Shown here piece after piece: positions 8,224 to 17,400 of a stretch of DNA of 23,311 nucleotides. The stretch lies in IMG/VR virus record IMGVR_UViG_3300009173_000081, positions 1-23,311 of that record. One strand, given 5' to 3'. Both the position numbers and the translations under genes were made by a program. The stretch is from a virus. Numbering within the stretch: position 1 is the first letter of the stretch; each line of letters begins with the position of its first letter. The notes under the pieces are model-generated. The model saw only the letters and a program-made list of their open reading frames with translations. It did not search any database and was not told the DNA's origin.

Positions 8224-10050
8224 TTAATATGTTGAAGGTGCAGGATTTGTGCCCGAAGCAGCGTCATCATTCATGTGTATTGTCACATCGCCTCGTTCTA
8301 TTGATACTATTTGTTCTCTAACAGGAATTATATCCTTACTATTAGGTTTTACGGTAATTTTAAGATTACTTCCATCATATGCAGTAGGACCAAAATTATT
8401 TAATACAATTTTACCATTATTATAATTAACTGTTCCTGCATCAGATTTAACAACAACATTTACATTATTAGGTTTTTTCACAATTCTAAGGGAGCCATCA
8501 ACATCATCAAAAAAACAATCCGTTTGTACAATACCTTGATCATCCGTATGAGTAAATGTAGTACTTGATATTGCATTAACATAACCAGAAAATGGATGTC
8601 TAATGGGGTTTTTAAAATCTACCGTATATGATGTTGTAAGAGAAGTATTTGGTGCTAGTCTTATTTGCATTTCAATCGTAGTTTCATTTCCTTTAATTGA
8701 AGTATCTGTTTCATCTATAGTTTGAGTGAAGGCAGAAAACCGAAATTTTTCATCAAATGATGCGAGATTGGTTGCACTAAATGCTACAGCTTCATCTTTA
8801 ATGTTAGACTCAATTTGTGATGTTGTTTTTTGAGTTAATCTAGAATCATAATTCACATTTGAAGTTATCACCAAAAATAGATATAAAGGATCAACTATTA
8901 GAGGTGAAATTGATGCCACAGAATATTTTGCTAATATATTATCAATAATATCATTCTTGGCAGCAGTTGATATTTGAAACCCCGATTTTGGTTTAAGAGC
9001 CAAATAAACTTTTCCATATATTGGAGGATCGTTATCTTCTCCTCCCCAAGCCACAACCGCTTCAGCATTAGTATATTCTGATAAAAGAATTCTTTTAAAA
9101 TCATTTATTGTTACAGCTCTATTTTGAACAGCAAAAAACTTTGGCGCATTAAACTTAATAGAACTAACAGATTCTTTTGTTGTACCTCCCGAAGCGACAC
9201 TATTTGTTGTAATCGTAACTGATGAATACCCACCTACAGTACTTGCCACAGTAAATGAGCTTGCTTTATTACCCACAGGACCACCACACACATTATATTC
9301 AAGAATAACAATATTATTATTTGCTACTGATCTTCCTGTAACACCATCCCCAAATTCTACACTATATTTTTCACCATCACCTTCATGAAACCAATAAACA
9401 TTAGATGTTGCATTCGTTTGCGCCAAATCAGTTGCTAGAGTATAAGTATATTGTGCATCATTTGTATCAGAAATTTGAATTGTTACAGCCAGAGATGATG
9501 TATCAACACCTTCATTTGGTATAGTAAACCGCTGTTCTGAATTTGCTGTATTTACAGTATAACGGTGTGATAAAGGAATTCCCTCTTTAATATCTACACC
9601 ATATACATTTACTACAGAATTATCACTATTGGCAACAGCTGCTGTTGCTGATGTAGTCACAAACGTATATGACACACCCTCAATAGATGTATTAAATTTT
9701 GTATTTTTGGCAATAGTAATAGTGGATGGAGAATCATTAGGTGTAATAGCGAGGTCTAAAACTGCCGTGGACCCCCTGCTAGAAGCGGGCGTATATCCAA
9801 GCTCCTTTGCTTTTTGAACTACTGAACTCCTCAATACAGCCGTATCTAAAAACATTTCATTGGCTATCATATTCAAATAAAACGCATTATAATGGGTATT
9901 ATATGACAAAACATCAAGTAAGGCTGACATGGAAGATCCTTCAAAATCATAATCTGTAAATTCATCTTGATCTTGTAGAAATAGTTTTAAATTTGTTTTT
10001 ATTGAATCAAAATCTAATTCTGAAACTTCTAATTTTGATGTTGTTGCCAT
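8224..10050 (-). CDS. 6: Baseplate wedge protein gp6 (baseplate J-like)
   Basis: gp6 forms the inner iris of the T4-like baseplate, dimerising between wedges and binding gp7, gp25 and gp53. The N-terminus (LDFDSIKTNLKLFLQDQDEF, then DYDFEGSSMSALLDVLSYNT, then HYNAFYLNMIANEMFLDTA) is the hallmark gp6/baseplate-J opening and matches the family without gaps as I remember it. The KELGYTPASSRGS loop (about 83-95) and FGDGVTGR (about 233-240) are further family signatures. The 608-aa length is close to T4 gp6 (660 aa). The start is ATG with a TAGGA ribosome site in the 16-nt gap after gp25, so it is probably transcribed with gp25 from the 10622 promoter. The stop is TAA. There is nothing broken or unusual in the frame. 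Confidence 0.93.
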   Translation of the reverse strand: MATTSKLEVSELDFDSIKTNLKLFLQDQDEFTDYDFEGSSMSALLDVLSYNTHYNAFYLNMIANEMFLDTAVLRSSVVQKAKELGYTPASSRGSTAVLDLAITPNDSPSTITIAKNTKFNTSIEGVSYTFVTTSATAAVANSDNSVVNVYGVDIKEGIPLSHRYTVNTANSEQRFTIPNEGVDTSSLAVTIQISDTNDAQYTYTLATDLAQTNATSNVYWFHEGDGEKYSVEFGDGVTGRSVANNNIVILEYNVCGGPVGNKASSFTVASTVGGYSSVTITTNSVASGGTTKESVSSIKFNAPKFFAVQNRAVTINDFKRILLSEYTNAEAVVAWGGEDNDPPIYGKVYLALKPKSGFQISTAAKNDIIDNILAKYSVASISPLIVDPLYLFLVITSNVNYDSRLTQKTTSQIESNIKDEAVAFSATNLASFDEKFRFSAFTQTIDETDTSIKGNETTIEMQIRLAPNTSLTTSYTVDFKNPIRHPFSGYVNAISSTTFTHTDDQGIVQTDCFFDDVDGSLRIVKKPNNVNVVVKSDAGTVNYNNGKIVLNNFGPTAYDGSNLKITVKPNSKDIIPVREQIVSIERGDVTIHMNDDAASGTNPAPSTY

Positions 10051-10066
10051 TGTATTCCTAATTCAA

Positions 10067-10591
10067 TTAAGCTTCGTCTAAAATAAAAGCAGTTGTACCG
10101 GCTTCTGTTATGTGTTTCGCGTGTGTTTGAGTATATACAGATTCGGCTGTTGGCGTTAAAAATGTAGTAAATTCTATAGGTTCTATTTGACTGGTTATTC
10201 TAAAAACTATGTTTATTTCATAACCGTTTTGATCTGGATTTGCCTTAGCGCCAACATGAATCAAATCACACCGTGGTTCCCAATTATTAATGGCTTCAGT
10301 ACACATCCTAATAAGTCGTTGTTCAGTTATGGGACTATATGGTTCAAAAAGAAGCCATTTAATACCAGAACCATATCCCGGCTGAAATAATTTTTCACCA
10401 AAATCAGTAAACAATATATTTCGAATAGACCTTTTGATGGCAATGTCTCCTCTTGTAACTACAATATCTCCCGTTGTAGGGTGTTTGCCAAATGCAATAT
10501 CTAGGTCCTGATGAATTTTAAAACCGGCATTTTGTAATACCTGAATCCGCTTATCATGTTCCGCGTTATGACCTACGTTTAATGTTCCCAT
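10067..10591 (-). CDS. 25: Baseplate wedge protein gp25
   Basis: gp25 is the small wedge subunit that starts sheath assembly; homologues include P2 gpW-type and type VI TssE proteins (GPW_gp25 family). The core runs from DIAFGKHPTTGDIVVTRGD (about 31-49), through AIKRSIRNILFTDFGEKLF and PGYGS, to NNWEPRCDLIHVGA (about 122-135). The EPR triplet is the family's conserved motif. The product is 174 aa, longer than T4 gp25 (132 aa); the extra sequence is a tail after about residue 150 and a short N-terminal extension. It is the first gene after the late-promoter motif at 10622. The ATG has an AGGA ribosome site at unusually short spacing (AGGAATATG). Stop is TAA. Confidence 0.93.
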   Translation of the reverse strand: MGTLNVGHNAEHDKRIQVLQNAGFKIHQDLDIAFGKHPTTGDIVVTRGDIAIKRSIRNILFTDFGEKLFQPGYGSGIKWLLFEPYSPITEQRLIRMCTEAINNWEPRCDLIHVGAKANPDQNGYEINIVFRITSQIEPIEFTTFLTPTAESVYTQTHAKHITEAGTTAFILDEA

Positions 10592-10621
10592 ATTCCTATA
10601 AAATTAATTAATGATTTTTAT

Positions 10622-10631
10622 ATATTTATAA
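10622..10631 (-). promoter_or_regulatory. T4-type late promoter ahead of gp25
   Basis: The minus strand reads TTATAAATAT, containing the late core TATAAATA. It sits in the 43-nt gap between the third small paralogue's TAA and the gp25 ATG, about 30 nt before that ATG. The 10-mer and the spacing match the site before gp8, which supports a genuine promoter over chance in AT-rich DNA. Confidence 0.75.
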
Positions 10632-10634
10632 CTT

Positions 10635-10901
10635 TTAACTCATCGTACCTGAAGCCGTTCCCGTTTCAGGCACCGCCACTAAGGGTCCTGGAACTGGAGG
10701 GCTTCCCGGTGCCGCCATAGATGCTGGTCCATTGACTGATGTTGTTCCAGCAGTTGCTACCATTCCACTTTTTAAATATGTGTCTATTGCCGTTGATATA
10801 TCCTTACACAATTCTTCCTGTGCATCCGAAGTTTTTGAGCTCATCGCCTTTAAAAAAGCGGCTTTCAATTGTGATTGTAATGAAGATGTTACTAACGGCA
10901 T
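10635..10901 (-). CDS. Small MPLV-family paralogue 3 (88 aa), function unknown
   Basis: This is the last of three tandem genes encoding related short proteins. Residues 1-50 align without gaps to the other two: MPLV-x-x-SL, Q-L at 11-12, AAF at 14-16, K18, C32, T-A-I-D-T-Y, and SG at 45-46. Beyond residue 52 the sequence is a Gly/Pro/Ala-rich linker (GSPPVPGPLVAVP) that ends in a GTMS tail shared in form with its paralogues. No signal peptide or membrane segment is evident. The ATG has a good AGGAG ribosome site overlapping the previous gene's TAG stop. The gene lies just upstream of the gp25 promoter. A small virion or assembly protein is likely from context; I do not recognise the family. 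Confidence 0.75.
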   Translation of the reverse strand: MPLVTSSLQSQLKAAFLKAMSSKTSDAQEELCKDISTAIDTYLKSGMVATAGTTSVNGPASMAAPGSPPVPGPLVAVPETGTASGTMS

Positions 10902-10909
10902 ATTTTCTC

Positions 10910-11155
10910 CTATGACATTGAACCTGTTCCTGTTCCTACTCCCGCGGCACCTGCTATTGGGCCTCCAGGAAGTCCTATTCCGCCATTAGCAACTCCTGTT
11001 TCTACAGTATTAACTAATCCAGATTTTATATAAGTATCTATTGCAGTAGCCAAATCACTACAAAGTTCATCAAGTGAAGCAGAGGCTCCTCTACTTTGTT
11101 GTTTTTGATACGCTGCATACATTTGAGCAGATAAAGATGATGATACTAAAGGCAT
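10910..11155 (-). CDS. Small MPLV-family paralogue 2 (81 aa), function unknown
   Basis: This is the middle gene of the tandem triplet. It begins MPLVSSSLSAQMYAAYQKQQ, keeps C32, has TAIDTYIKSGLV at 37-48, then a Gly-rich linker (GGIGLPGGPIAGAAGVG) and a TGTGSMS tail. The N-terminal half is predicted by eye to be helical and the C-terminal half flexible. The start ATG lies one base after the TAA of paralogue 1, so translation is probably coupled. The stop is TAG, one of only three TAG stops in the window. There is no match to PAAR or other spike-tip families: no His pattern and only one Cys. Confidence 0.75.
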   Translation of the reverse strand: MPLVSSSLSAQMYAAYQKQQSRGASASLDELCSDLATAIDTYIKSGLVNTVETGVANGGIGLPGGPIAGAAGVGTGTGSMS

Positions 11156-11156
11156 T

Positions 11157-11408
11157 TTATGTCATGCTCCCTGTTCCTTGTGACAATCCCACCCCTCCCG
11201 CAAAAGGGGTTCCTGGAGCCGGTCCACACGCCCCACCGCCGACTCCAGATGTATATGATGTAGACACAAGACCAGATTGAATAAAAGTTGTTATCGCTTG
11301 AGCAACATCATCACATTGAGTTTTTAATGCGTCTTGAGTTTGTGTTATTTGAGCCTTTTTAAATGCTGCATTTAATTGCCCTTGTAAAGAACCTGCTACT
11401 AATGGCAC
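11157..11408 (-). CDS. Small MPLV-family paralogue 1 (83 aa), GTG start, function unknown
   Basis: This is the first gene of the triplet. The product begins MPLVAGSLQGQLNAAFKKAQ, with C32 and SG at 45-46 aligned to its paralogues, then a Gly-rich stretch (TSGVGGGACGPAPGTPFAGG) and a GTGSMT tail. It has a second Cys at about residue 61, absent from the others. The start is GTG, chosen because MPLV aligns exactly with the two ATG-initiated paralogues and because a near-perfect Shine-Dalgarno lies just upstream. The gene follows the Ig-like protein's TAA-TAA tandem stop. It is probably expressed with that protein; a role as a linker or minor baseplate component is only a guess. Confidence 0.75.
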   Translation of the reverse strand: MPLVAGSLQGQLNAAFKKAQITQTQDALKTQCDDVAQAITTFIQSGLVSTSYTSGVGGGACGPAPGTPFAGGVGLSQGTGSMT

Positions 11409-11411
11409 ATT

Positions 11412-11420
11412 ACCTCCTTA
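11412..11420 (-). promoter_or_regulatory. Strong Shine-Dalgarno before the GTG-started paralogue 1
   Basis: The minus strand reads TAAGGAGGT, followed by AAT and then the GTG start at 11408. This is the best match to the 16S anti-SD that I see in the window. It probably compensates for the GTG start, and it settles the start codon. Confidence 0.75.
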
Positions 11421-14400
11421 TTATGTAGTGTCAAATTGCCCGATTGTCACAAAACTAGCAACCGGTTGAAGACCTAAACTTTTTGCTGTCACACCAATTC
11501 CTACATAATGTGTAGTAGATGCCGCTAAATTCGCACTAGGAACCAAAGTTACTTGTCTACCATCTGCCGATACACGTAAACGATTAACCGCGCCTGTAGC
11601 AAATGTTTGTACTACACTACCAAAATCAGCAGCAGTAGACAAATACAATGAAGTAGAAGAATTTGCCGTACCCCCTGTATTTGCTGTCAATGTTGCTGGG
11701 CTCATAGCCTGATCAAAAGTAACTATAATAGCTGTAGTATTTGCCACGCCTGTTTTATTTGAATTAGTTCCGTTTGTACGTAAATGAGTAAAACCTGCAG
11801 TTCCTTCTATCATAACAGCCACATTTGAAACAGTTGGAGCTGTAGTATCCGTTCTACCTCCAGAAGCGTGAGCATTTGTTTGAGCAATCGCCGTACCTCC
11901 TTTATCTTCTATTCCAGTTGTCATTCTAACATATACATTTGTATTTCCACCCAACTTTTCTTTTGGTTTTAATGTTACAACAGAAAAATTTGTTGAATCG
12001 GAAACTCCAGTAGAAATGTCAAAAGCTTCAGAATTAGAATAATTCGTACCATCATAAGAAAGTAAAATCGAACCAGACGGATCGTGGCTTTCATGTGTAA
12101 AAACTACATTCATTGTTTCTACATTCATTTCTTGACTAAACGTTACAATAATATTTGAATCGATTTTGATTGCCGTCTGTGCACCAGCTTTAATATCCTT
12201 CTTTGCATCACTTGAATTATACATTTCAATTGTTATTACTGTAGGAGTAGATGTTTCCGTAACAAATCCGGTAGAAGTAGTATTTGCCAAAACATTATTG
12301 TTTATAGTTCCCAAATTATTTTCAGAAGAAGTATTATCCGTTACACCAGATCCTACTCTAACTTTATATGTATTCGCTGAAGCCAAATTAGATGCTGGTG
12401 TTAAAGTATATGTCTGATTAGAATTACTAGCAACAGGGCTAGAATCTGCAAACTCTACAAGAGAATTAAAATCATCCATTGAAACTTGAATAGTACCATT
12501 TGGCGCTGTACTATTCGCACAAGAAATTGTGTGTACATTCATTGGTTTCGTAAATGATACAGATAATTTAGCTGTACCAGTATTTAATGGAACACCAGTT
12601 GCGCCATTTGCTACTACTTTTGTTCCCGACTGATCACTTCCAATAAGAATATGTGCAATTTCGGGAAATGTTGTATTTGACTGAACAGTAAATCCATCAC
12701 TAATAAATTCAGATTTTATATTGGCTTGCCCTATATCTTGAGCAGAATTTTTAACTTTAACTTTATAAAAAACATTTTCTATTAAATCTGCCGCTGGCAC
12801 CATTGTAAAAATGGAATTACCTAATTCTGAAGTGGGTGTGGTTGAAGACATCGCGACTATCAAATTACTTTCAAAATCAGCTGACTCAAGAACGCTATCA
12901 GCAACAACACCAGTTTGTGTACTAGACGCTCCAGTAACCGTTTCTCCTGGAACAAATACACCCGTTAAAGCTTCATATCTCAATGTTGTTGTAGAGGGTT
13001 CATCTATTACTCTTCCCGTTGCTTCAGAAACAGAGCCCGTAATTTTTTCATGTATAGTAAATGCTCCTCCGGGAGCAGTAGAAAATGTCATAGTAAATGC
13101 ATTAGCCCGTGAAACAAGAATGCTATGTGCAGTAGTTATAGCACTTGTTGATGTATTTACAGTTGAAATATTCATCGATTGACTGAATAAAACCGAAATA
13201 TTAGATCCGGGTAAAACATCACCAGCCCCTTCTAAAGATGTTCCCACAACAGTTGGGGCAAATGTTGCATATGGGGCTTGTCTTAATGTTGCTATAGCAC
13301 CACTAATATCTCCTTTTACTTCTTCCTCATTTTGAAATGTGCCAGATATAGAATTTATTGTAATAACAGTATTACTTGGAATCGTTACAACATTACCTTT
13401 TGATCCACTATTTTGCCCGATAACACGTTCCCCAAGAGTATATGTTACAAAATTTCCATTTGTATTTGCGGGGGGTGACTGAAAATTCAATGTCTGAGAA
13501 TTTCCTGTAGTAAATCCATATGCAATAAAATTATTAGATACTGTATTACCACCATCAAACGCCTCTATACCGTCTGTAATTTTAATATAGTACGTTGTAT
13601 TAGACGCAAGATTGGCTATAGGAGTCAATATAAAGGAAGTATTGTCACCTGGATCAACTGAAGAATCAGATGTTTCTAACAAAAAACTACCTACTGTAGA
13701 ATCGTTATCAGATGTAGTGGTGCCATCTTCTAGTAATATTCGAAAATTAGCATATGTTCCTTCTTCACTTAAAAATCTGTCAGTACTGCCAGAAATATCA
13801 ATACCATTTGATGCTGGGTGATCTTTCATTTGAACTATAGAACCCGCCACATCAAATTGTGAATTATGTGAAACGAGAATAGTACCCGAAACATCAGAAT
13901 TGCTTCTATTGGTAGTAATTGTATCCACATTCATTTTACGATCAAAAATAACTGATATGGTTGAATCGAGTAGAACATCAGTCACATTATTCGCTAAAAT
14001 ATCGGGAATAAGGTCTACAACCGAAGGATAATTCGTAGTAAATCCTGTAGGTTGAACATACGTTGTAGAATTTGAAACACCATCAGTAACTTCAGTAATA
14101 CCATATTGAGGATTAACAGTAAGACCATCAGCACTCATGATTTTATTTGTAAATTTTACTTTATATTCCGTGCCAGAAACTAAATTTGCTTTAGGTACTA
14201 ATTCAAATTCTTTACGTTTATTAGTAAACCTAGGAGCACTTAGCATTTGCACAGTTGTCACAAAATTATCATTTGAAACTTGAACACTTCCAAAAGGAGA
14301 CGTATTTTGTGTATTGACTGTAATAGTGTCAGGGTCCATACTGTGAGTAAAATATAAAAATATATGAGTACCAACAGGTGCATTAATTCGCCTATCACGA

Positions 14401-14450
14401 GGAACAATCAATTGAACAAATGGATTGGGTGCTAGTTCTTCTTGTGCCAT
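11421..14450 (-). CDS. Multi-domain Ig-like (SbsA/Big_5) virion protein, 1009 aa
   Basis: The protein is built from about six SbsA-type Ig-like (Big_5) domains, at roughly 10-137, 144-315, 396-590, 597-730, 737-868 and 871-1009. Each has an entry strand of the form I-x-V-x-F-(S/D/T)-x-x-M-(N/S/D), for example ISVIFDRKMNVDTI and IIVTFSQEMNVETM, and a closing strand (T-L-x-P-x-x-x-L-x-x-x-T-x-Y-x-V), for example YTLTPASNLASANTYKVRV. Domain 2 contains an LLEDG-type insertion (224-262). Two VIG/ITG-x-x-S-x-A-x-G-x-V inserts lie near 340-390 and 466-520. No signal peptide is present, as expected for a cytoplasmically assembled virion protein. Ig-like domains on phage surfaces commonly give weak binding to host surface glycans; that role is inferred. 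The gene starts 1 nt after the 1353-aa gene and ends in TAA TAA. Confidence 0.8.
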   Translation of the reverse strand: MAQEELAPNPFVQLIVPRDRRINAPVGTHIFLYFTHSMDPDTITVNTQNTSPFGSVQVSNDNFVTTVQMLSAPRFTNKRKEFELVPKANLVSGTEYKVKFTNKIMSADGLTVNPQYGITEVTDGVSNSTTYVQPTGFTTNYPSVVDLIPDILANNVTDVLLDSTISVIFDRKMNVDTITTNRSNSDVSGTILVSHNSQFDVAGSIVQMKDHPASNGIDISGSTDRFLSEEGTYANFRILLEDGTTTSDNDSTVGSFLLETSDSSVDPGDNTSFILTPIANLASNTTYYIKITDGIEAFDGGNTVSNNFIAYGFTTGNSQTLNFQSPPANTNGNFVTYTLGERVIGQNSGSKGNVVTIPSNTVITINSISGTFQNEEEVKGDISGAIATLRQAPYATFAPTVVGTSLEGAGDVLPGSNISVLFSQSMNISTVNTSTSAITTAHSILVSRANAFTMTFSTAPGGAFTIHEKITGSVSEATGRVIDEPSTTTLRYEALTGVFVPGETVTGASSTQTGVVADSVLESADFESNLIVAMSSTTPTSELGNSIFTMVPAADLIENVFYKVKVKNSAQDIGQANIKSEFISDGFTVQSNTTFPEIAHILIGSDQSGTKVVANGATGVPLNTGTAKLSVSFTKPMNVHTISCANSTAPNGTIQVSMDDFNSLVEFADSSPVASNSNQTYTLTPASNLASANTYKVRVGSGVTDNTSSENNLGTINNNVLANTTSTGFVTETSTPTVITIEMYNSSDAKKDIKAGAQTAIKIDSNIIVTFSQEMNVETMNVVFTHESHDPSGSILLSYDGTNYSNSEAFDISTGVSDSTNFSVVTLKPKEKLGGNTNVYVRMTTGIEDKGGTAIAQTNAHASGGRTDTTAPTVSNVAVMIEGTAGFTHLRTNGTNSNKTGVANTTAIIVTFDQAMSPATLTANTGGTANSSTSLYLSTAADFGSVVQTFATGAVNRLRVSADGRQVTLVPSANLAASTTHYVGIGVTAKSLGLQPVASFVTIGQFDTT

Positions 14451-14451
14451 T

Positions 14452-17400
14452 TTAATTGCCTGTTAATGATCGGATAGTAAACCCCGTTTCAGTTACATAA
14501 TCATTTTCAATGTTATTGGGTTGTGCAAGTTGATTAAGTACACCTAACCTATTTTCATTCTGATCCGAGGCCTCAGTAGAAATTTTAAATCTATAATTTT
14601 GGTTTGTTATTCTCACACATGCTCCTGTAGTTGTACCATCTGAAAGTATGTGACCAATTCCCGAAAATCCGGATATAGGACCATCTAAAAAAACATATTG
14701 TTTACTATTGTCTATAACTATAATTTCTGTAACTGTAGCTGTACCATATACTGCACCGGCGTCGGATTGAGTTCCATCTTCTTTTTCTCCATATTCTGTT
14801 ATAGTTACACCAGTTGTAAGATCATTACTTTTTGGATTTCTTACAGCTATTGTATCACCCTCTTCAATCAGTACACCTGAATCGTCATCATATTTTGGTG
14901 GTCTTAATTTTGTTTTGATATCTCCATCACCAAAATCTCCAACTCTAAAAAAATGAGTTGAGGTCTCTTTTCTGTCAACAGAACTTAACATATCATGAAC
15001 AGATTTGAAATTGGGTTCGTTTAATACATCAGCAATAGAATGAACAGATTGACTTAATCCCTTATAATTATTATCTGGACTTTCTCCTACTTTTTCATCA
15101 GGCGTTGATAAACCCTGTGCTGCATATGTAGAACTAAAAGTATAAGAAAGTACAAGTACATTCGCATCTTCACTCGATGCATCAACCAGAACAGAAAAAG
15201 AATCATCATCTATTTTTGTGATTGAATATCCCGTATCACTAAACAAAGCCGATGCTTCTGGTGACTCAGTTATAGTTATTAAATCACTAGTAGAAAGCCC
15301 ATGAGATGATCTCGTAATTACAGTAGGATTTGCAGCTGTAAATGAAACATTTTCTACTGGAACATTATAAGCCACATCATCTCCATTGATATCTTTACCT
15401 TTTGCTTTTGCAATCTCGCTTGATAATAGCGGAACATCATTAGGATCAAATTTGAAAATTGAATACAGTTCTTCTTCAAATTCCACTGTAGGAACCCAGA
15501 GAAACATTCTTTCATTGTCATTAGGGGCAATAAACAACTTTCCTGGAACATCAATTATATTATCCGTACTTCGTATTGGTGGTCTATATACTGAAACTGC
15601 TTTTTGTATTGACTCTTCATCCATTGGTTCACTAAATTCCATAAATATTATTGAATTTGGATCAATGTCTGCTCCTCCATCAATGTCTCCACCACTAGCC
15701 AATATTTGGCTCCATCCACCCCAATATTCTCTGTCTGTTCTAGTTTTGCCTCCGCTATCATCAACACCCGACAAATTTCCTATCAAAGTTTTTATTATTT
15801 CAGGCTGTTCTAAATTTAAGGCAACCCCTGGTTGTAATGCTTTAGCGGCCGCTTTTTGAATTACTGAAGCTTGAGAACGAGCGAGCCCCAACATTTTTGA
15901 AAATTCTTCTACATAACCACTATCGGGACCTTGCCCATAAAAACAAATAGCCATTGAATATTCCAAACCATCTAACCCTGAAGGATCACCAGTACCATTA
16001 AAAGGCGCGCCCGTATGATCAAAAAATTTGGCACTTCGTATAATTTTCTGAAATCCCTCAGCTCCACCTTCTTCGTTTAATAATACTAATTGATATAATC
16101 CTACAGCGGGCAAACCATCCGCGATAAGTTTTAATATTCGTTGAATTTGATTATTTAATTTTGTTACTTCTTTAATCATATCTTCAAGATATTTAATCAT
16201 ATCATCAATAAATTGAAATGGATTTTCAAGTAATCCCTTCGCTTGTTGTACAAATTCTATACATCTCTGTATTGCTTCTCCATAAGGAGGAAATATTGTC
16301 TGAACTAAAATTCTATCTGACCAATTAGGAGGACTCCCTCCAATGACTGGTTTTCCATTTGCCACTTCTGTCATATCATTGACAAACCATGCTTGTTCAT
16401 ATACTTTAAGTTCAAATTCTTTCATGGTAATTTTTCCCTGCCCATACGTCGCTTGGGATTCAGCATCACCGAACTCACCACCGAGGGCGTCAAATTCGCT
16501 TCTATCAGTAAAATATTTTACCTGCCGATCTGACAAGAGGTCAAGGTCAGTACTACCTAGGTCATTATACGGATTAGTTGCTCTAATTGCAGTCTTAACT
16601 CCCAATTTCAAATTACCAGACATATTTGTAACGGTTAAAATATTTTGTCCTCCGGCTGCTAGAAACTTTTTATATTTTTCTACAGAATCGTAATCACCCC
16701 ATTTCTCTCCTAAATCTTGTGCATCGGTGAATTTTCCCTTCTCCTCTAAATTTAATGCTGCCTGATAAACACTTTCATTTTTATATAAACTATGTGATAC
16801 GACATCGGCTTCAAACCAAGGTATAAAATCACCTTGACATACTTTATCTCCTGTATAACGCCCAAACCAAGATTCTGGATCTCGTTTTGTGGTTAAAAAT
16901 GGGAAAACAAGATGTGGCTCAGGACGCCTCTCGGTTAAGTCAGCGCCGTGCAGGAGCTGTGATGACACTCTTGCCGCTCCCGACCAGTGCAATTTCTGCC
17001 ATTTGTTTTTCTTGTTCACCCACCGATCTGTTTTCTTTTTAACAAAATCTGGCACTCTTAATGATATAAAATCTCGATCTTTGTCCTCCTTTGGTTTACC
17101 TACCCCCAACCATTGAATTCCACCATCTTCTTCTGCAGCACCATGTAATTTTATTTTTAATGTTTTTCCCACATCTGAATTACTGTTAAAATAATCAATC
17201 CCCTTTTTTATTTTACCCCCAATTAAACCACCTCCAAAAAAGCTATATATTGATTCTAATGTTTCATTGAATGTAGAAGGATTGGGAAGAGCTAATAAAA
17301 ACACAACTGCACTAAATTTACCAGTTCCAACGGGGCGATTTGGATCTGCAGTATCATCAATTGAAGCGGCTAATTTATTTAAAATTTGACTAGGTGACAA

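Noticed and set aside
10635-11408. The small triplet as PAAR spike-tip proteins
   Set aside because: They lack PAAR motifs and metal-binding His/Cys patterns; only one Cys is conserved.
15354-15554. Minus-strand 66-codon frame overlapping the 1353-aa gene in another frame
   Set aside because: It is fully nested in a long, coherent gene, and its Met/Phe/Leu-rich translation looks non-coding.
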